Shown here: positions 8,875-16,316 of the stretch, in pieces
How positions within the stretch are numbered: the stretch's first letter is position 1
Layout of the letters: every line of letters starts with the position of its first letter
Source of the DNA: Terriglobia bacterium
Lineage (GTDB): Bacteria; Acidobacteriota; Terriglobia; Bryobacterales; Bryobacteraceae
NCBI GenBank assembly: GCA_020073305.1
Contig: JAIQFK010000021.1
Span: forward strand, 58,972 to 122,971
Reading direction: 5' to 3'
DNA: 64,000 nucleotides
Made by a program: the position numbers and the translations under genes
The notes under the pieces: model-generated
What the model saw: only the letters and a program-made list of their open reading frames with translations
Told to the model about the DNA's origin: nothing
The model's database searches: none

Positions 8875-9362
8875 GATTCGCGGCGATCTTATTGCTGGCG
8901 GCTGCGGCGCTCAGTGCTCAGGACAAACCCAACTGGGAAAGATGGCACTTCCTGATTGGGGACTGGGTGGGTGAGGGTACCGGGGATCCCGAGTCCGGAA
9001 AGGGCGGATTCAAGTTTGAGCTGCAACTGGATCAGCAGATCCTGGTTCGCCAGAACCGCGCCGAGTACCCCGCAACTAAAGACAAACCGGCCTTGTCGCA
9101 TCAGGATCTGATGGTGATTTATCCCGAAGGCTCGGGCTGGCGCGCGGTCTACTTCGACAACGAGGGACACGTGATCCGCTACGCGGTCGAGTTTCGGGCC
9201 GATGGCGGGGCCACGTTTACCAGCGCTGATCCGGCTCCGGCGCCGCGCTTCCAGTTGACTTACACAAAGCTCACTACGAACACGGTCGGAATCGAATTCG
9301 CGATCGCGCCAACGGGGAAGCCTTTCACGCCGTACATCCACGCTGTAGCGCACCGCAAGTGA
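8871..9362 (+). CDS. Exported DUF1579-like protein
   Basis: A 163-residue protein with a short signal peptide (about 16 residues ending LSAQ). The mature part begins with the motif W-x-x-x-x-F-L-I-G-D-W-V-G-E-G, as in DUF1579-like and lipocalin-like beta-barrel proteins of soil bacteria, and contains a second W-x-V-Y-x-D-x-x-G-H pattern. It starts at GTG within the lpxC stop region (GTGA) and is probably translated with lpxC, although nothing indicates a role in lipid A synthesis. The true function is unknown; a small-ligand-binding barrel is the best guess. Confidence 0.75.
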   Translation: MRFAAILLLAAAALSAQDKPNWERWHFLIGDWVGEGTGDPESGKGGFKFELQLDQQILVRQNRAEYPATKDKPALSHQDLMVIYPEGSGWRAVYFDNEGHVIRYAVEFRADGGATFTSADPAPAPRFQLTYTKLTTNTVGIEFAIAPTGKPFTPYIHAVAHRK

Positions 9363-9364
9363 AC

Positions 9365-9520
9365 ATGGCGCGTAAGCAGAAGTTCGACGTCAAGAAGGAA
9401 ATTCGGAAGCTGGCCCGCGAACGGGTGGGGACGGTGCCCTCGGCGCGCGTGATCGTCCCCAAGCCGGCGCGCAAGAAACCCAAGCACAAAAAGAAGATCG
9501 ACGAAGAAGCCGAACCGTAG
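9365..9520 (+). CDS. Small very basic protein
   Basis: A 51-residue ORF starting two bases after the previous stop. It is rich in Lys and Arg: MARKQKFDVKKEIRKLARER at the start, a PKPARKKPKHKKK tract in the second half, and an acidic end DEEAEP. Its position as third gene of the lpxC cluster and its non-random charge pattern support real coding. Comparable short Lys-rich proteins occur in acidobacterial genomes. Nucleic acid binding is likely from the charge but is not shown. Confidence 0.6.
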   Translation: MARKQKFDVKKEIRKLARERVGTVPSARVIVPKPARKKPKHKKKIDEEAEP

Positions 9521-9523
9521 CGG

Positions 9524-9961
9524 CTAGACGGCGCGGATTAAGCGCTTGCGGCGTGTAGCCCACTCCGCTTGGGAAAACACGTTGGGGCCGACCTCGATCA
9601 TTCGCGGCAGCATATTGAACACCGAAGCCGGGCCCCATTCCATGCCGCGGCGCGTTCGGAAGCCGCGCGCGTTCAATTCGCCTGCGACCTGGGACAGCGT
9701 CCGATCCTGAACGATCAGCTCAAGCATCAGCATCAAAGCCTCCCGCTCGGTGGGATGCGCTTCGAGGTGCGTGCAGTCCTCGGCAATCCTCAGGCCGTAG
9801 GGAATCTCCTGCGCCGGATCAGATAGGCCCGTCCCCTCGTCTTCTACTTCCTTTGTCCATTCCACTGCCGCCACTCTCCAGCCAGCCTCACTCTTGCGCT
9901 TCCAGTAGTCTGCGGCCGGCTCAGCCGACATTTCCTCGCGAATCCGTTCGATTTTTGCCAT
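9524..9961 (-). CDS. Recombinase-domain-like protein without a catalytic resolvase domain
   Basis: A 145-residue protein. The ATG at 9961 follows AGGAGG by 4 bases; an upstream in-frame ATG adds 33 residues of unlikely composition. The C-terminal half contains IVQDRTLSQVAGELNARGF followed by TRRG-x-x-W-x-x-x-S-V-x-x-M-L-x-R. This is the layout of the helix-turn-helix 'recombinase' domain found after the catalytic domain in large serine recombinases. The N-terminal Ser-catalytic domain is absent. It may be a stand-alone DNA-binding protein derived from a recombinase. It converges with the lpxC cluster, the two stops being 3 bases apart. Confidence 0.6.
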   Translation of the reverse strand: MAKIERIREEMSAEPAADYWKRKSEAGWRVAAVEWTKEVEDEGTGLSDPAQEIPYGLRIAEDCTHLEAHPTEREALMLMLELIVQDRTLSQVAGELNARGFRTRRGMEWGPASVFNMLPRMIEVGPNVFSQAEWATRRKRLIRAV

Positions 9962-10182
9962 AGCGCCTCCTGCTGAGTGATTGCAATCATATGGGGCTAG
10001 CACGCCACTTGCCAGGGTACCCGCTTCTATCCCCTTGCACTTCGCGAAGTTGTTTCGCATGCGCTTGTCCGGTCATGGGACTGGCTGTCCCGCGGTTGGG
10101 ACAGGATTTCCTGGGCCAATCGATCGCTTACGCGCGCATGAATGGGATCGTCCGCCGTGGTCGCGGGGCGAGTAGTTTTGGA

Positions 10183-13164
10183 TTAGTGTGCAGTTTTCAG
10201 GAATTCCAGCAGGTCAGCCATTTGCTGGATGTCGATCTGCTTTTCGAGATCGCCCGGCATGGCGGACGCGTTGGTGACGTACATTTGCCTGATGTCTTTG
10301 CGCTGGATGATGTCTTCTTTTCCGTCTTCGTGCCGCAGCGCGATCGTGGTTGGAGTCTGCGCCCCCAACACGCCGTCCAGTGTGCCGCCAGTGGTTTCGA
10401 CCACGTAGGCTTCGTAGCCCTGGGCGATGGTTTTGTTGGGCATGAGAATGTCTTCGAGCAGCGCCTGCTTGGGCTGATTCTGCACGGTGGCGAGATCGGG
10501 CCCGACCTGCACGCCGAGACCCGCGAAGCGGTGACACTTTACGCAGATGGATTTGAAGACTTCGCGGCCACGGACGGCGTCGGCTGTGCGGTCGAAGGCG
10601 GCTTCGTACCGCTTGACGACCTTTTCGCGGTCGCTGGCACTCGGCTCCAAGAGGGGACGGGCCTCGGCGCGAATCGCGGGATCAATATTCATGATCAGAC
10701 GGCGCCGCTGGCTGAAGTTCAATGTCCAGGGCTGAACATCCCCGGCCTTGAGAGCGGCCACCAGCAGGCGGACGCGGGTCGGCTCCAGGTACATAGCGTC
10801 CGCGGCCTGGGTGCGGCCCGCGGGCGTCAGCGCACGCCACTTGGACAGCAGAAACTTCCCGACGTTGTCGCCTTTGATCTTGCCGAATGCGCGGACAGCC
10901 GCAGCCTGGACGGGGTCCGGCTCCTGCGGATCGATCAACTGCTTGAGCAGAGCTTCGTGAGCTTCCGGACCAGCGATAGCCAGGAGCCCGATGGCATCTG
11001 CCCGCGCGGCGGTGTCAGCTTGACGATCGCCGGCAATCGCGGCCGCGTGTCGTAGCGCAGACGTGGATGCCGCGCCCGCAGGCAGGCCGCTGATTTCCAT
11101 CAGGCGAAGCGCGGCGCGGCGAACGGGCGCTTGCGGACTTTCGAAGAGTTTCAAGAGCAGTGGCTGGCTGGAGCCGAAAACTTCCGGGCCTGTAGCCCTC
11201 CCTTTCAGCCCGAGCGTCAGTCCTTCGAGGCTCGCAGCGCGCCACCAATCCGCATTACTATCTGAATTGCGGACCACCCTGCTAAGCACGCTCTGAACCT
11301 CAGCCGGCTTGCGCCGTGCGCCCACAACGGACGCCGCCTGCCGGATGAAGCTCGCACGGCCCGGAGTCTCGCTGGCCGCGCCTGCAACCGCCTTCTCGTA
11401 AAGGCGCGGCGCCTCGCCGGAGGAGGCACTCAACGCAGCAATCTGAAACCATCGGTCCTCGACGTCGTGGGCGAGCAGTTCGTCGCGAACCGTGCGCGCC
11501 GCTGGTGAATCCAGTGAGCCGAGGGTGCACAGCAACTGGAATCGAACCCTGGAATCAGGGTCCTTAGCCATCCCGGTTAGTTGGCGCGCGAGCGCGGGCG
11601 AACTGGCCATCCGCGGCTCAGCAACCGCGATGGCGTTTTCGCGCACTCCGGGTTCATGGTCTCCGAGCGCCATCTCGATTTCCGGCGCTTCCAGCTTCCC
11701 CAGGCCGTCGAGCGTCCAGAGGGCATGAAGCCGGCCCACCGGCGACGGGCACTCATGCACCATGCGCACCAAGCCGGAAGCTACATCCACAGCCTTGCGA
11801 TCGACGAGCAAACGCTGCGCCGTGCGCCGCCACCAGATGACAGGGTTCGCCAACTCGCGGACCAGCTCGGAGTTCGAAGCCGCGCCGAGCTTGATGGGCT
11901 TCGGCGCGGGCGCACCGTCCGGAACGATGCGGTAGATGCGGCCGCGGTCGATGCCCTTTGTCAGATCGGATGATTTTTGAGCCTCGGTGGACATCCACTC
12001 GGGATGCTCGATCACCAGCCGGTAAAAATCCATCACGTAGAGAGCGCCATCTGGTCCAACGTAGAAATTGACGGGCCGGAACCAGGCGTCGGTGGAAGCC
12101 AGAAACTCCACATCCGGATGAGCGCGCCGGGCTACAAACGTTGCTCCTGCCTCAGAAATCAAGTCCTGATGCGCCAGGGCGTGCACCGGCTCAGCGACGA
12201 ACAGGGATCCGTGATAGCACGTGATTCCGCATGCCGAAGTGAATTGCCCGACCTCCGTGAGCAGTTCGAACCGGGGATGGAGGGTGATGGGATAGACCTT
12301 GGCGGCCGCGCCGTGATCCGAAATTTGTTGCATGGCGGAGGACACCGGCAGATCGGGATTCCGTTCCAGGTAACGCGCGGCAATCACTTCTTCGCGCGCG
12401 TGGTCGGAATTGTTGGTGGTGAAGTGATGGCCCCAGTCGTCGAACGCGTGCCCGTATTGAGAGCTGCCAGAAAGGGCCTCGAGCTGATAAGTATCCGGGC
12501 GGAAACGCACATTGCGGTTGTGCTCTTTCAAGCCGGGCAGCTCTGGACGGTCCGGGAAGCGGATGTCGGAACCGCGGTCGCCGAACTGCTTTTTGTAGAT
12601 GATCGCAGTCGCTGGGCCTTCGTGCGCGAGGTAGATCCAGTTGTCGAGTCCGTAGACAGGATTGTTCACGGTGTGCTGCGGATTGGTCACCGCGAAACCG
12701 GTGAGCACCAACTGGCGCACATCGGCTTTTCCGTCGCCGTTGGTGTCTTCGAAATACCAGAGGTTGGGAACGTCGGTAACGAGAATGCCCTTCTTCCAAC
12801 GCATCACGCCTGTCGGCATGACGAGCTTGTCGGCAAAAATGGTCACGCGGTCGGGGACGCCATCTCCATTGGTATCCTCAATCAGCTTGACCCGGCCCAG
12901 AGGGTTGTCCGTGCTCAGCGGATAGCCGCGATCCTCCACCACGTAAGTGCGGCCGTTTTCGTCGATGTCCATGGCTACGGGCGATTCGACAGCGGGCTCG
13001 GAGACAAACTTTTCCACGTGGAAACCGGACTCGACTTTGAAGGTTTTAAGGGCATCATCCACGTTGTAGGGCGGGCCGGACTTGCGGCAGGCGGCAAGGA
13101 TTAGCACACAGAGCAGCAGGACACACCAATATTTGCGAGATGAAATGAATTGAACGCCGGGCAT
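10183..13164 (-). CDS. PVC-type haem-binding lipoprotein with HEAT repeats and a CxxCH site
   Basis: A 993-residue lipoprotein: the signal peptide ends in LILAACRK, with lipobox Cys26 as the acylation site. Domain order: an N-terminal beta-propeller of the PVC membrane-bound dehydrogenase type (EDTNGDGVPDRVTIF and EDTNGDGKADVR calcium-like loops near residues 95-150), a central HEAT-like helical region of about 300 residues, and a C-terminal cytochrome c domain with CVKCH near residue 880 and a distal Met candidate. Such proteins occur in Planctomycetes, Verrucomicrobia and Acidobacteria and are thought to oxidise sugars or related substrates at the membrane. No electron acceptor or oxidase gene is adjacent. 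It is transcribed alone. Confidence 0.88.
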   Translation of the reverse strand: MPGVQFISSRKYWCVLLLCVLILAACRKSGPPYNVDDALKTFKVESGFHVEKFVSEPAVESPVAMDIDENGRTYVVEDRGYPLSTDNPLGRVKLIEDTNGDGVPDRVTIFADKLVMPTGVMRWKKGILVTDVPNLWYFEDTNGDGKADVRQLVLTGFAVTNPQHTVNNPVYGLDNWIYLAHEGPATAIIYKKQFGDRGSDIRFPDRPELPGLKEHNRNVRFRPDTYQLEALSGSSQYGHAFDDWGHHFTTNNSDHAREEVIAARYLERNPDLPVSSAMQQISDHGAAAKVYPITLHPRFELLTEVGQFTSACGITCYHGSLFVAEPVHALAHQDLISEAGATFVARRAHPDVEFLASTDAWFRPVNFYVGPDGALYVMDFYRLVIEHPEWMSTEAQKSSDLTKGIDRGRIYRIVPDGAPAPKPIKLGAASNSELVRELANPVIWWRRTAQRLLVDRKAVDVASGLVRMVHECPSPVGRLHALWTLDGLGKLEAPEIEMALGDHEPGVRENAIAVAEPRMASSPALARQLTGMAKDPDSRVRFQLLCTLGSLDSPAARTVRDELLAHDVEDRWFQIAALSASSGEAPRLYEKAVAGAASETPGRASFIRQAASVVGARRKPAEVQSVLSRVVRNSDSNADWWRAASLEGLTLGLKGRATGPEVFGSSQPLLLKLFESPQAPVRRAALRLMEISGLPAGAASTSALRHAAAIAGDRQADTAARADAIGLLAIAGPEAHEALLKQLIDPQEPDPVQAAAVRAFGKIKGDNVGKFLLSKWRALTPAGRTQAADAMYLEPTRVRLLVAALKAGDVQPWTLNFSQRRRLIMNIDPAIRAEARPLLEPSASDREKVVKRYEAAFDRTADAVRGREVFKSICVKCHRFAGLGVQVGPDLATVQNQPKQALLEDILMPNKTIAQGYEAYVVETTGGTLDGVLGAQTPTTIALRHEDGKEDIIQRKDIRQMYVTNASAMPGDLEKQIDIQQMADLLEFLKTAH

Positions 13165-13241
13165 TTTAGTTTGGAATGGAACACGATTGTATCAGCGTTA
13201 CCCGGCGCCGGCGAATTGATACACTGAGGAACTCCTGCGAC

Positions 13242-14012
13242 ATGAACGCCATCGTGGAATTTCGCGGAGCCGGTTATTCGGTCACGCGGCCCCAAGGATC
13301 CTCTGATATCCTGCGCGAACTGACCTTCACGGTGGCGGCGGGCGAAACGTTGGTCCTGCTGGGACGCAGCGGCTCCGGAAAAACCACCGCACTCAAGATG
13401 GTCAACCGGCTCCTTAGCCCGACCTCCGGTGAGGTGCTCGTGGAAGGCAAGCCTACGGCCGCCTGGGATCCCATCCGGCTGCGCCGCAGAATTGGCTACG
13501 TGATTCAGGAAACGGGGCTGTTCCCGCATTTCACCGTCGCCGAAAATATCGGATTGGTTCCGCACCTGGAAGGATGGGATGAGGAGCGGATTCGTTCGCG
13601 CGTACGCGAACTGCTCGAACAAATGGGACTGTCCTCGCACGAATTTGCAGCTCGTTATCCGCGCGAGCTTTCTGGCGGGCAGCGGCAGAGGGTGGGAGTG
13701 GCACGCGCCCTGGCGGCGGATCCGCCCGTCCTTTTGTTCGACGAGCCGTTCGGCGCGCTCGATCCCGTGACGCGCCTGGATTTGCAGAAGCAGTTTCTCG
13801 CCTTGCGCGACGCTTTGCACAAGACCGCCGTATTCGTCACCCACGATGTCCGCGAGGCCCTTATGCTGGGCACGCGCGTCGGCTTGATGCGCAATGGCCG
13901 GCTTGAACTGCTGGCCACACCAAGGGAATTTTTGCACGCGGAAAACGATGAGGCGCGCGCATTCCTTGCCGGCCTCGATTGGAAAATGGAAGCCGATGGA
14001 CCTTCGCAGTGA
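13242..14012 (+). CDS. Osmoprotectant ABC transporter, ATP-binding subunit (OpuCA/ProV type)
   Basis: A 256-residue ATPase. Walker A is GRSGSGKTT (41-49), the signature LSGGQRQR lies at 143-150, Walker B is VLLFDEPFGALDP, and the switch His lies in VFVTHDVREAL. The Q-loop segment YVIQETGLFPHFTV is characteristic of the quaternary-amine transporter ATPases. Unlike many OpuCA/ProV proteins it has no C-terminal CBS pair, so ionic-strength sensing by that module is absent. The start is the ATG at 13242 (GAGGA about 13 bases upstream); an upstream in-frame ATG has no ribosome site. It is the first gene of a three-gene operon with overlapping ends. Confidence 0.9.
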   Translation: MNAIVEFRGAGYSVTRPQGSSDILRELTFTVAAGETLVLLGRSGSGKTTALKMVNRLLSPTSGEVLVEGKPTAAWDPIRLRRRIGYVIQETGLFPHFTVAENIGLVPHLEGWDEERIRSRVRELLEQMGLSSHEFAARYPRELSGGQRQRVGVARALAADPPVLLFDEPFGALDPVTRLDLQKQFLALRDALHKTAVFVTHDVREALMLGTRVGLMRNGRLELLATPREFLHAENDEARAFLAGLDWKMEADGPSQ

Positions 14013-14607
14013 ACTGGCGTCGCTGACGCTCGAGCATTTCGAACTGGTGCTTGTGGCCGTGATCGTGGCCGCGGCCATCTCGATCCCGACCGGCATTCTG
14101 CTCACGCGCCGCGCGGGCATGCGCCGCTGGGTGCTGGGCTTTGCCAATTTACTCCAGACGATTCCCAGCCTGGCGCTGTTCGGCTTCCTGATCCCGGTCC
14201 CGCTCATCGGCGGCATCGGCAAACGTACGGCGATCGTGGCGCTCGTGCTCTACGCACTCCTGCCCATGATGCGCAACACGCTGACCGGGATTTTGGGAGT
14301 CGATCCGGCAGTCCGTGAATCCGCCGTAGCCATGGGCATGACGGGCCGGCAGGTGCTGTGGCAGGTCGAGCTGCCGCTGGCGATGCGCACTATCCTCGCG
14401 GGAGTTCGCGTGGCCACGGTGACCACCATCGGCACGGCGACCATCGCCGCCGCCATCGGGGGAGGCGGGTTGGGCGTTTTCATTTTCCGCGGAATTTCGA
14501 CCGTGGACACCACACAGATTCTGGCGGGTGCAATTCCCGCCGCGGTGATCGCTTTGCTGGCGGATGAAGGCTTGGGATGGCTGGAACGAAAATTGTCGCC
14601 GGTTTGA
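13996..14607 (+). CDS. Osmoprotectant ABC transporter, permease subunit (OpuCB type)
   Basis: A 203-residue inner membrane permease with about five to six transmembrane helices. The binding-protein-dependent transport signature is seen as E-S-A-V-A-M-G-M-T-G-R-Q-V-L-W-Q-V-E-L-P (about 106-125), the EAA loop that docks on the ATPase. GGGGLGVFIFRGI near residue 155 is typical of the OpuCB/OpuCD group. The ATG at 13996 gives a 17-base overlap with the ATPase gene. Only one permease gene is present, so the pore is probably a homodimer. Confidence 0.9.
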   Translation: MDLRSELASLTLEHFELVLVAVIVAAAISIPTGILLTRRAGMRRWVLGFANLLQTIPSLALFGFLIPVPLIGGIGKRTAIVALVLYALLPMMRNTLTGILGVDPAVRESAVAMGMTGRQVLWQVELPLAMRTILAGVRVATVTTIGTATIAAAIGGGGLGVFIFRGISTVDTTQILAGAIPAAVIALLADEGLGWLERKLSPV

Positions 14608-15452
14608 TCGCCCTCGCGCTGGGCTGCGGCTGCTCGAGATCGCGGCCCATTGTGGTGGGATCGAAAAATTTCACCGAGCAGCTCGTGCTGGGTGAAATTC
14701 TGGCGCAATACCTCGAGCGGCGGCTGGGCCAGCGGGTGGAACGCAAGCTGAACCTGGGCGGCACGCTCGTGGCACATCAGGCGCTGGTGAATGGCGAGAT
14801 CGATTTGTATCCCGAGTACACGGGCACGGCCCTCACAGCCGTCCTGAAACTGCCGCTTTTGCCGGATCGCGCGCGCGTGCTGGATCAAGTACGGTCGGAG
14901 TATGGCAAACGGTGGCGGCTCGAGTGGATGGCGCCGTTCGGGTTCGACAATTCTTTCGCCATGGTGATTCACGGCGACGAGGCGCGGCGCAGCAATTTGC
15001 ACACGCTCAGCGATGCCGCGCGACAGGAGACCGGTTGGGTAATGGGAGTGGGTTACGAGTTTCTTCAGCGGCCGGACGGTTTAGCCGGCCTGGTGAAGAC
15101 CTACGGGCTCGCAATCAAGGGACAGGTCATGACCATGGATCTGGGTCTGCTGTATCGGGCGCTCGACCAGCGGCAGGTCGATATGATTGCGGCCTCCGCC
15201 ACCGATGGAATGCTTTCGGTGCTCGACGTGACGGTTCTTCAGGATGACAAACACTATTTTCCGCCGTACGAGGCAGCGGCCGTGGTGCGCACCGATTCAC
15301 TGGCGTCTCGCCCCGGGATGCGCGATGCGCTGCAGGCGCTGGCCGGAAAGTTGACCGATCGCACCATGCAGAAACTCAATTACGAAGTGGATGGAAGGCA
15401 CCGGCCCCTGGCGGAGGTGGCGCGGGAGTTCCTGAATTCAGGACGCGAATGA
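14577..15452 (+). CDS. Osmoprotectant ABC transporter, substrate-binding lipoprotein (OpuCC/OpuAC type)
   Basis: A 291-residue lipoprotein with signal peptide and lipobox (ALGCGCSRS, Cys at 17 or 19). The mature part is an OpuAC-type periplasmic binding fold. It starts IVVGSKNFTEQLVLGEILAQ, with the diagnostic motifs GSKNFTEQ and DLYPEYTGTAL, both shared with choline/betaine/ectoine-binding OpuCC proteins. The start overlaps the permease gene by 31 bases. Together the three genes form a complete importer of quaternary amines or similar compatible solutes. The exact ligand cannot be told from the sequence. Confidence 0.9.
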   Translation: MAGTKIVAGLIALALGCGCSRSRPIVVGSKNFTEQLVLGEILAQYLERRLGQRVERKLNLGGTLVAHQALVNGEIDLYPEYTGTALTAVLKLPLLPDRARVLDQVRSEYGKRWRLEWMAPFGFDNSFAMVIHGDEARRSNLHTLSDAARQETGWVMGVGYEFLQRPDGLAGLVKTYGLAIKGQVMTMDLGLLYRALDQRQVDMIAASATDGMLSVLDVTVLQDDKHYFPPYEAAAVVRTDSLASRPGMRDALQALAGKLTDRTMQKLNYEVDGRHRPLAEVAREFLNSGRE

Positions 15453-15458
15453 ACGCGC

Positions 15459-15761
15459 TCAATCCAAATCGATGTCGCGTTTGGGAGGAGTCACGTCGGG
15501 ATTTTCTTTGGCCTGCCGCAGCAGTTCATCGAACTTGGTGTTGAGCACCTGGCCGCGCGATTTCTCGGCTTCAAACTGCTTGCGGAAAACTTCTTCGCGG
15601 CGTCCGGCTTCGCCCTTGAGTTTCGCTACAGCGGCGGCGAGATCCTCGATGGGCGGCGGTTTTTCAGGAGTTTTGTGGGAGATGACGGCGCGCGTTTCGG
15701 GATCGACCTTGAGCACCGTCTGGCAGCACGGGCACTCCACGTCAAACAGGCCTTTTGCCAT
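15459..15761 (-). CDS. Small CxxC protein with a C-terminal helix
   Basis: A 100-residue cytoplasmic protein. The N-terminus has a C-P-C-C-Q pattern (residues 10-13) followed by VLKVDPETRAVISHK, the shape of one half of a zinc ribbon. The rest is a charged, probably coiled-coil helix (about 39-85) and an acidic tail. It is convergent with the OpuC operon. No function is known to me. Confidence 0.7.
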   Translation of the reverse strand: MAKGLFDVECPCCQTVLKVDPETRAVISHKTPEKPPPIEDLAAAVAKLKGEAGRREEVFRKQFEAEKSRGQVLNTKFDELLRQAKENPDVTPPKRDIDLD

Positions 15762-15790
15762 GGAACCATCGTAGCTCAGATGGTTCGAGG

Positions 15791-15961
15791 TTATTTCGTT
15801 TTCTTGACGGGTACGCGTACGCCGGCGGCTCGCAGAGCGTCCTCGACTTCCTCGATCGCGTCGGGCGTAATCCCGGACTCGCAGTCACTGCAGCCCAGTT
15901 GGTGGCTCAGGTTCAGCAGGTCGAGGCTGAAGCTGACGGGCTCGATGATTTCTTTATTCAC
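15791..15961 (-). CDS. Small 56-residue protein with a CxxC pair
   Basis: A short frame with normal amino acid composition. A predicted helix LDLLNLSHQLGC leads into CSDC (residues 24-27), then ITPDAIEEVEDALRAAG and a basic end VPVKKTK. The start is placed at GTG (15961), with only a weak G-rich stretch upstream. The frame stays open further 5', so a start within the structured region at 16.0 kb cannot be excluded. It runs in the same direction as the 100-residue CxxC gene, 29 bases ahead of it, and may share its mRNA. Confidence 0.5.
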   Translation of the reverse strand: MNKEIIEPVSFSLDLLNLSHQLGCSDCESGITPDAIEEVEDALRAAGVRVPVKKTK

Positions 15962-16005
15962 ATTACCCCAATCGGCAAACGGAGCTGGATTCTTTAGGAG
16001 CGATC

Positions 16006-16119
16006 CAGGCTCAAGGGCGACGATTGTTGAGGAGTTTAGAGGAAACTTCGAGGAGTTTAGAGGTACTACTCGGGGCGTAGCGAACTACGTGGGTTCAATC
16101 GTCTCTCGCCTTGAGCCTG
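16006..16119 (-). ncRNA. Candidate structured RNA element upstream of the 56-residue CxxC gene
   Basis: On the minus strand a 114-base stretch can fold into an outer stem. CAGGCTCAAGGCGA (from 16119 down) pairs with TCGCCCTTGAGCCTG (ending at 16006) with one bulge, extended by ACGATTG/CAATCGT. Inside are a perfect 5-bp hairpin CGTAG-TTCG-CTACG (16076-16089) with the UUCG loop favoured in RNA, and two copies of CCTCTAAACTCCTC (16050-16063 and 16029-16042). The UUCG loop occurs only in the minus-strand transcript, which supports that orientation. It ends 45 bases before the GTG at 15961. It may be a cis-regulatory leader, an independent RNA, or a small repeat element. Confidence 0.4.
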
Positions 16120-16316
16120 CGCTTTGTTTCTCACGCCTTCCCTAAAGCAATCTCCTCGCCAAACACTAACTGCTTTTCTTTCAAGCAGAAACGTTCGCCC
16201 TGTGACATCCCCGCAAGCAAAATTGGCACATCCGCGTCAAGATTTTGTACAAGGGCTATCAGACATGTACTGTATTGGAACACGGCAAGCGTCTGATTCG
16301 TTGTAAGCCGAACCGC
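16120..16316. other. Gene-free spacer downstream of the tolC-type gene
   Basis: About 200 bases between the end of the TolC-type gene and the structured element. No ORF with credible composition was found. CTGCTT (16170-16175) and AAGCAG (16183-16188) could form a 6-bp hairpin, but without a T-run it is not convincing as a terminator. Confidence 0.4.
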
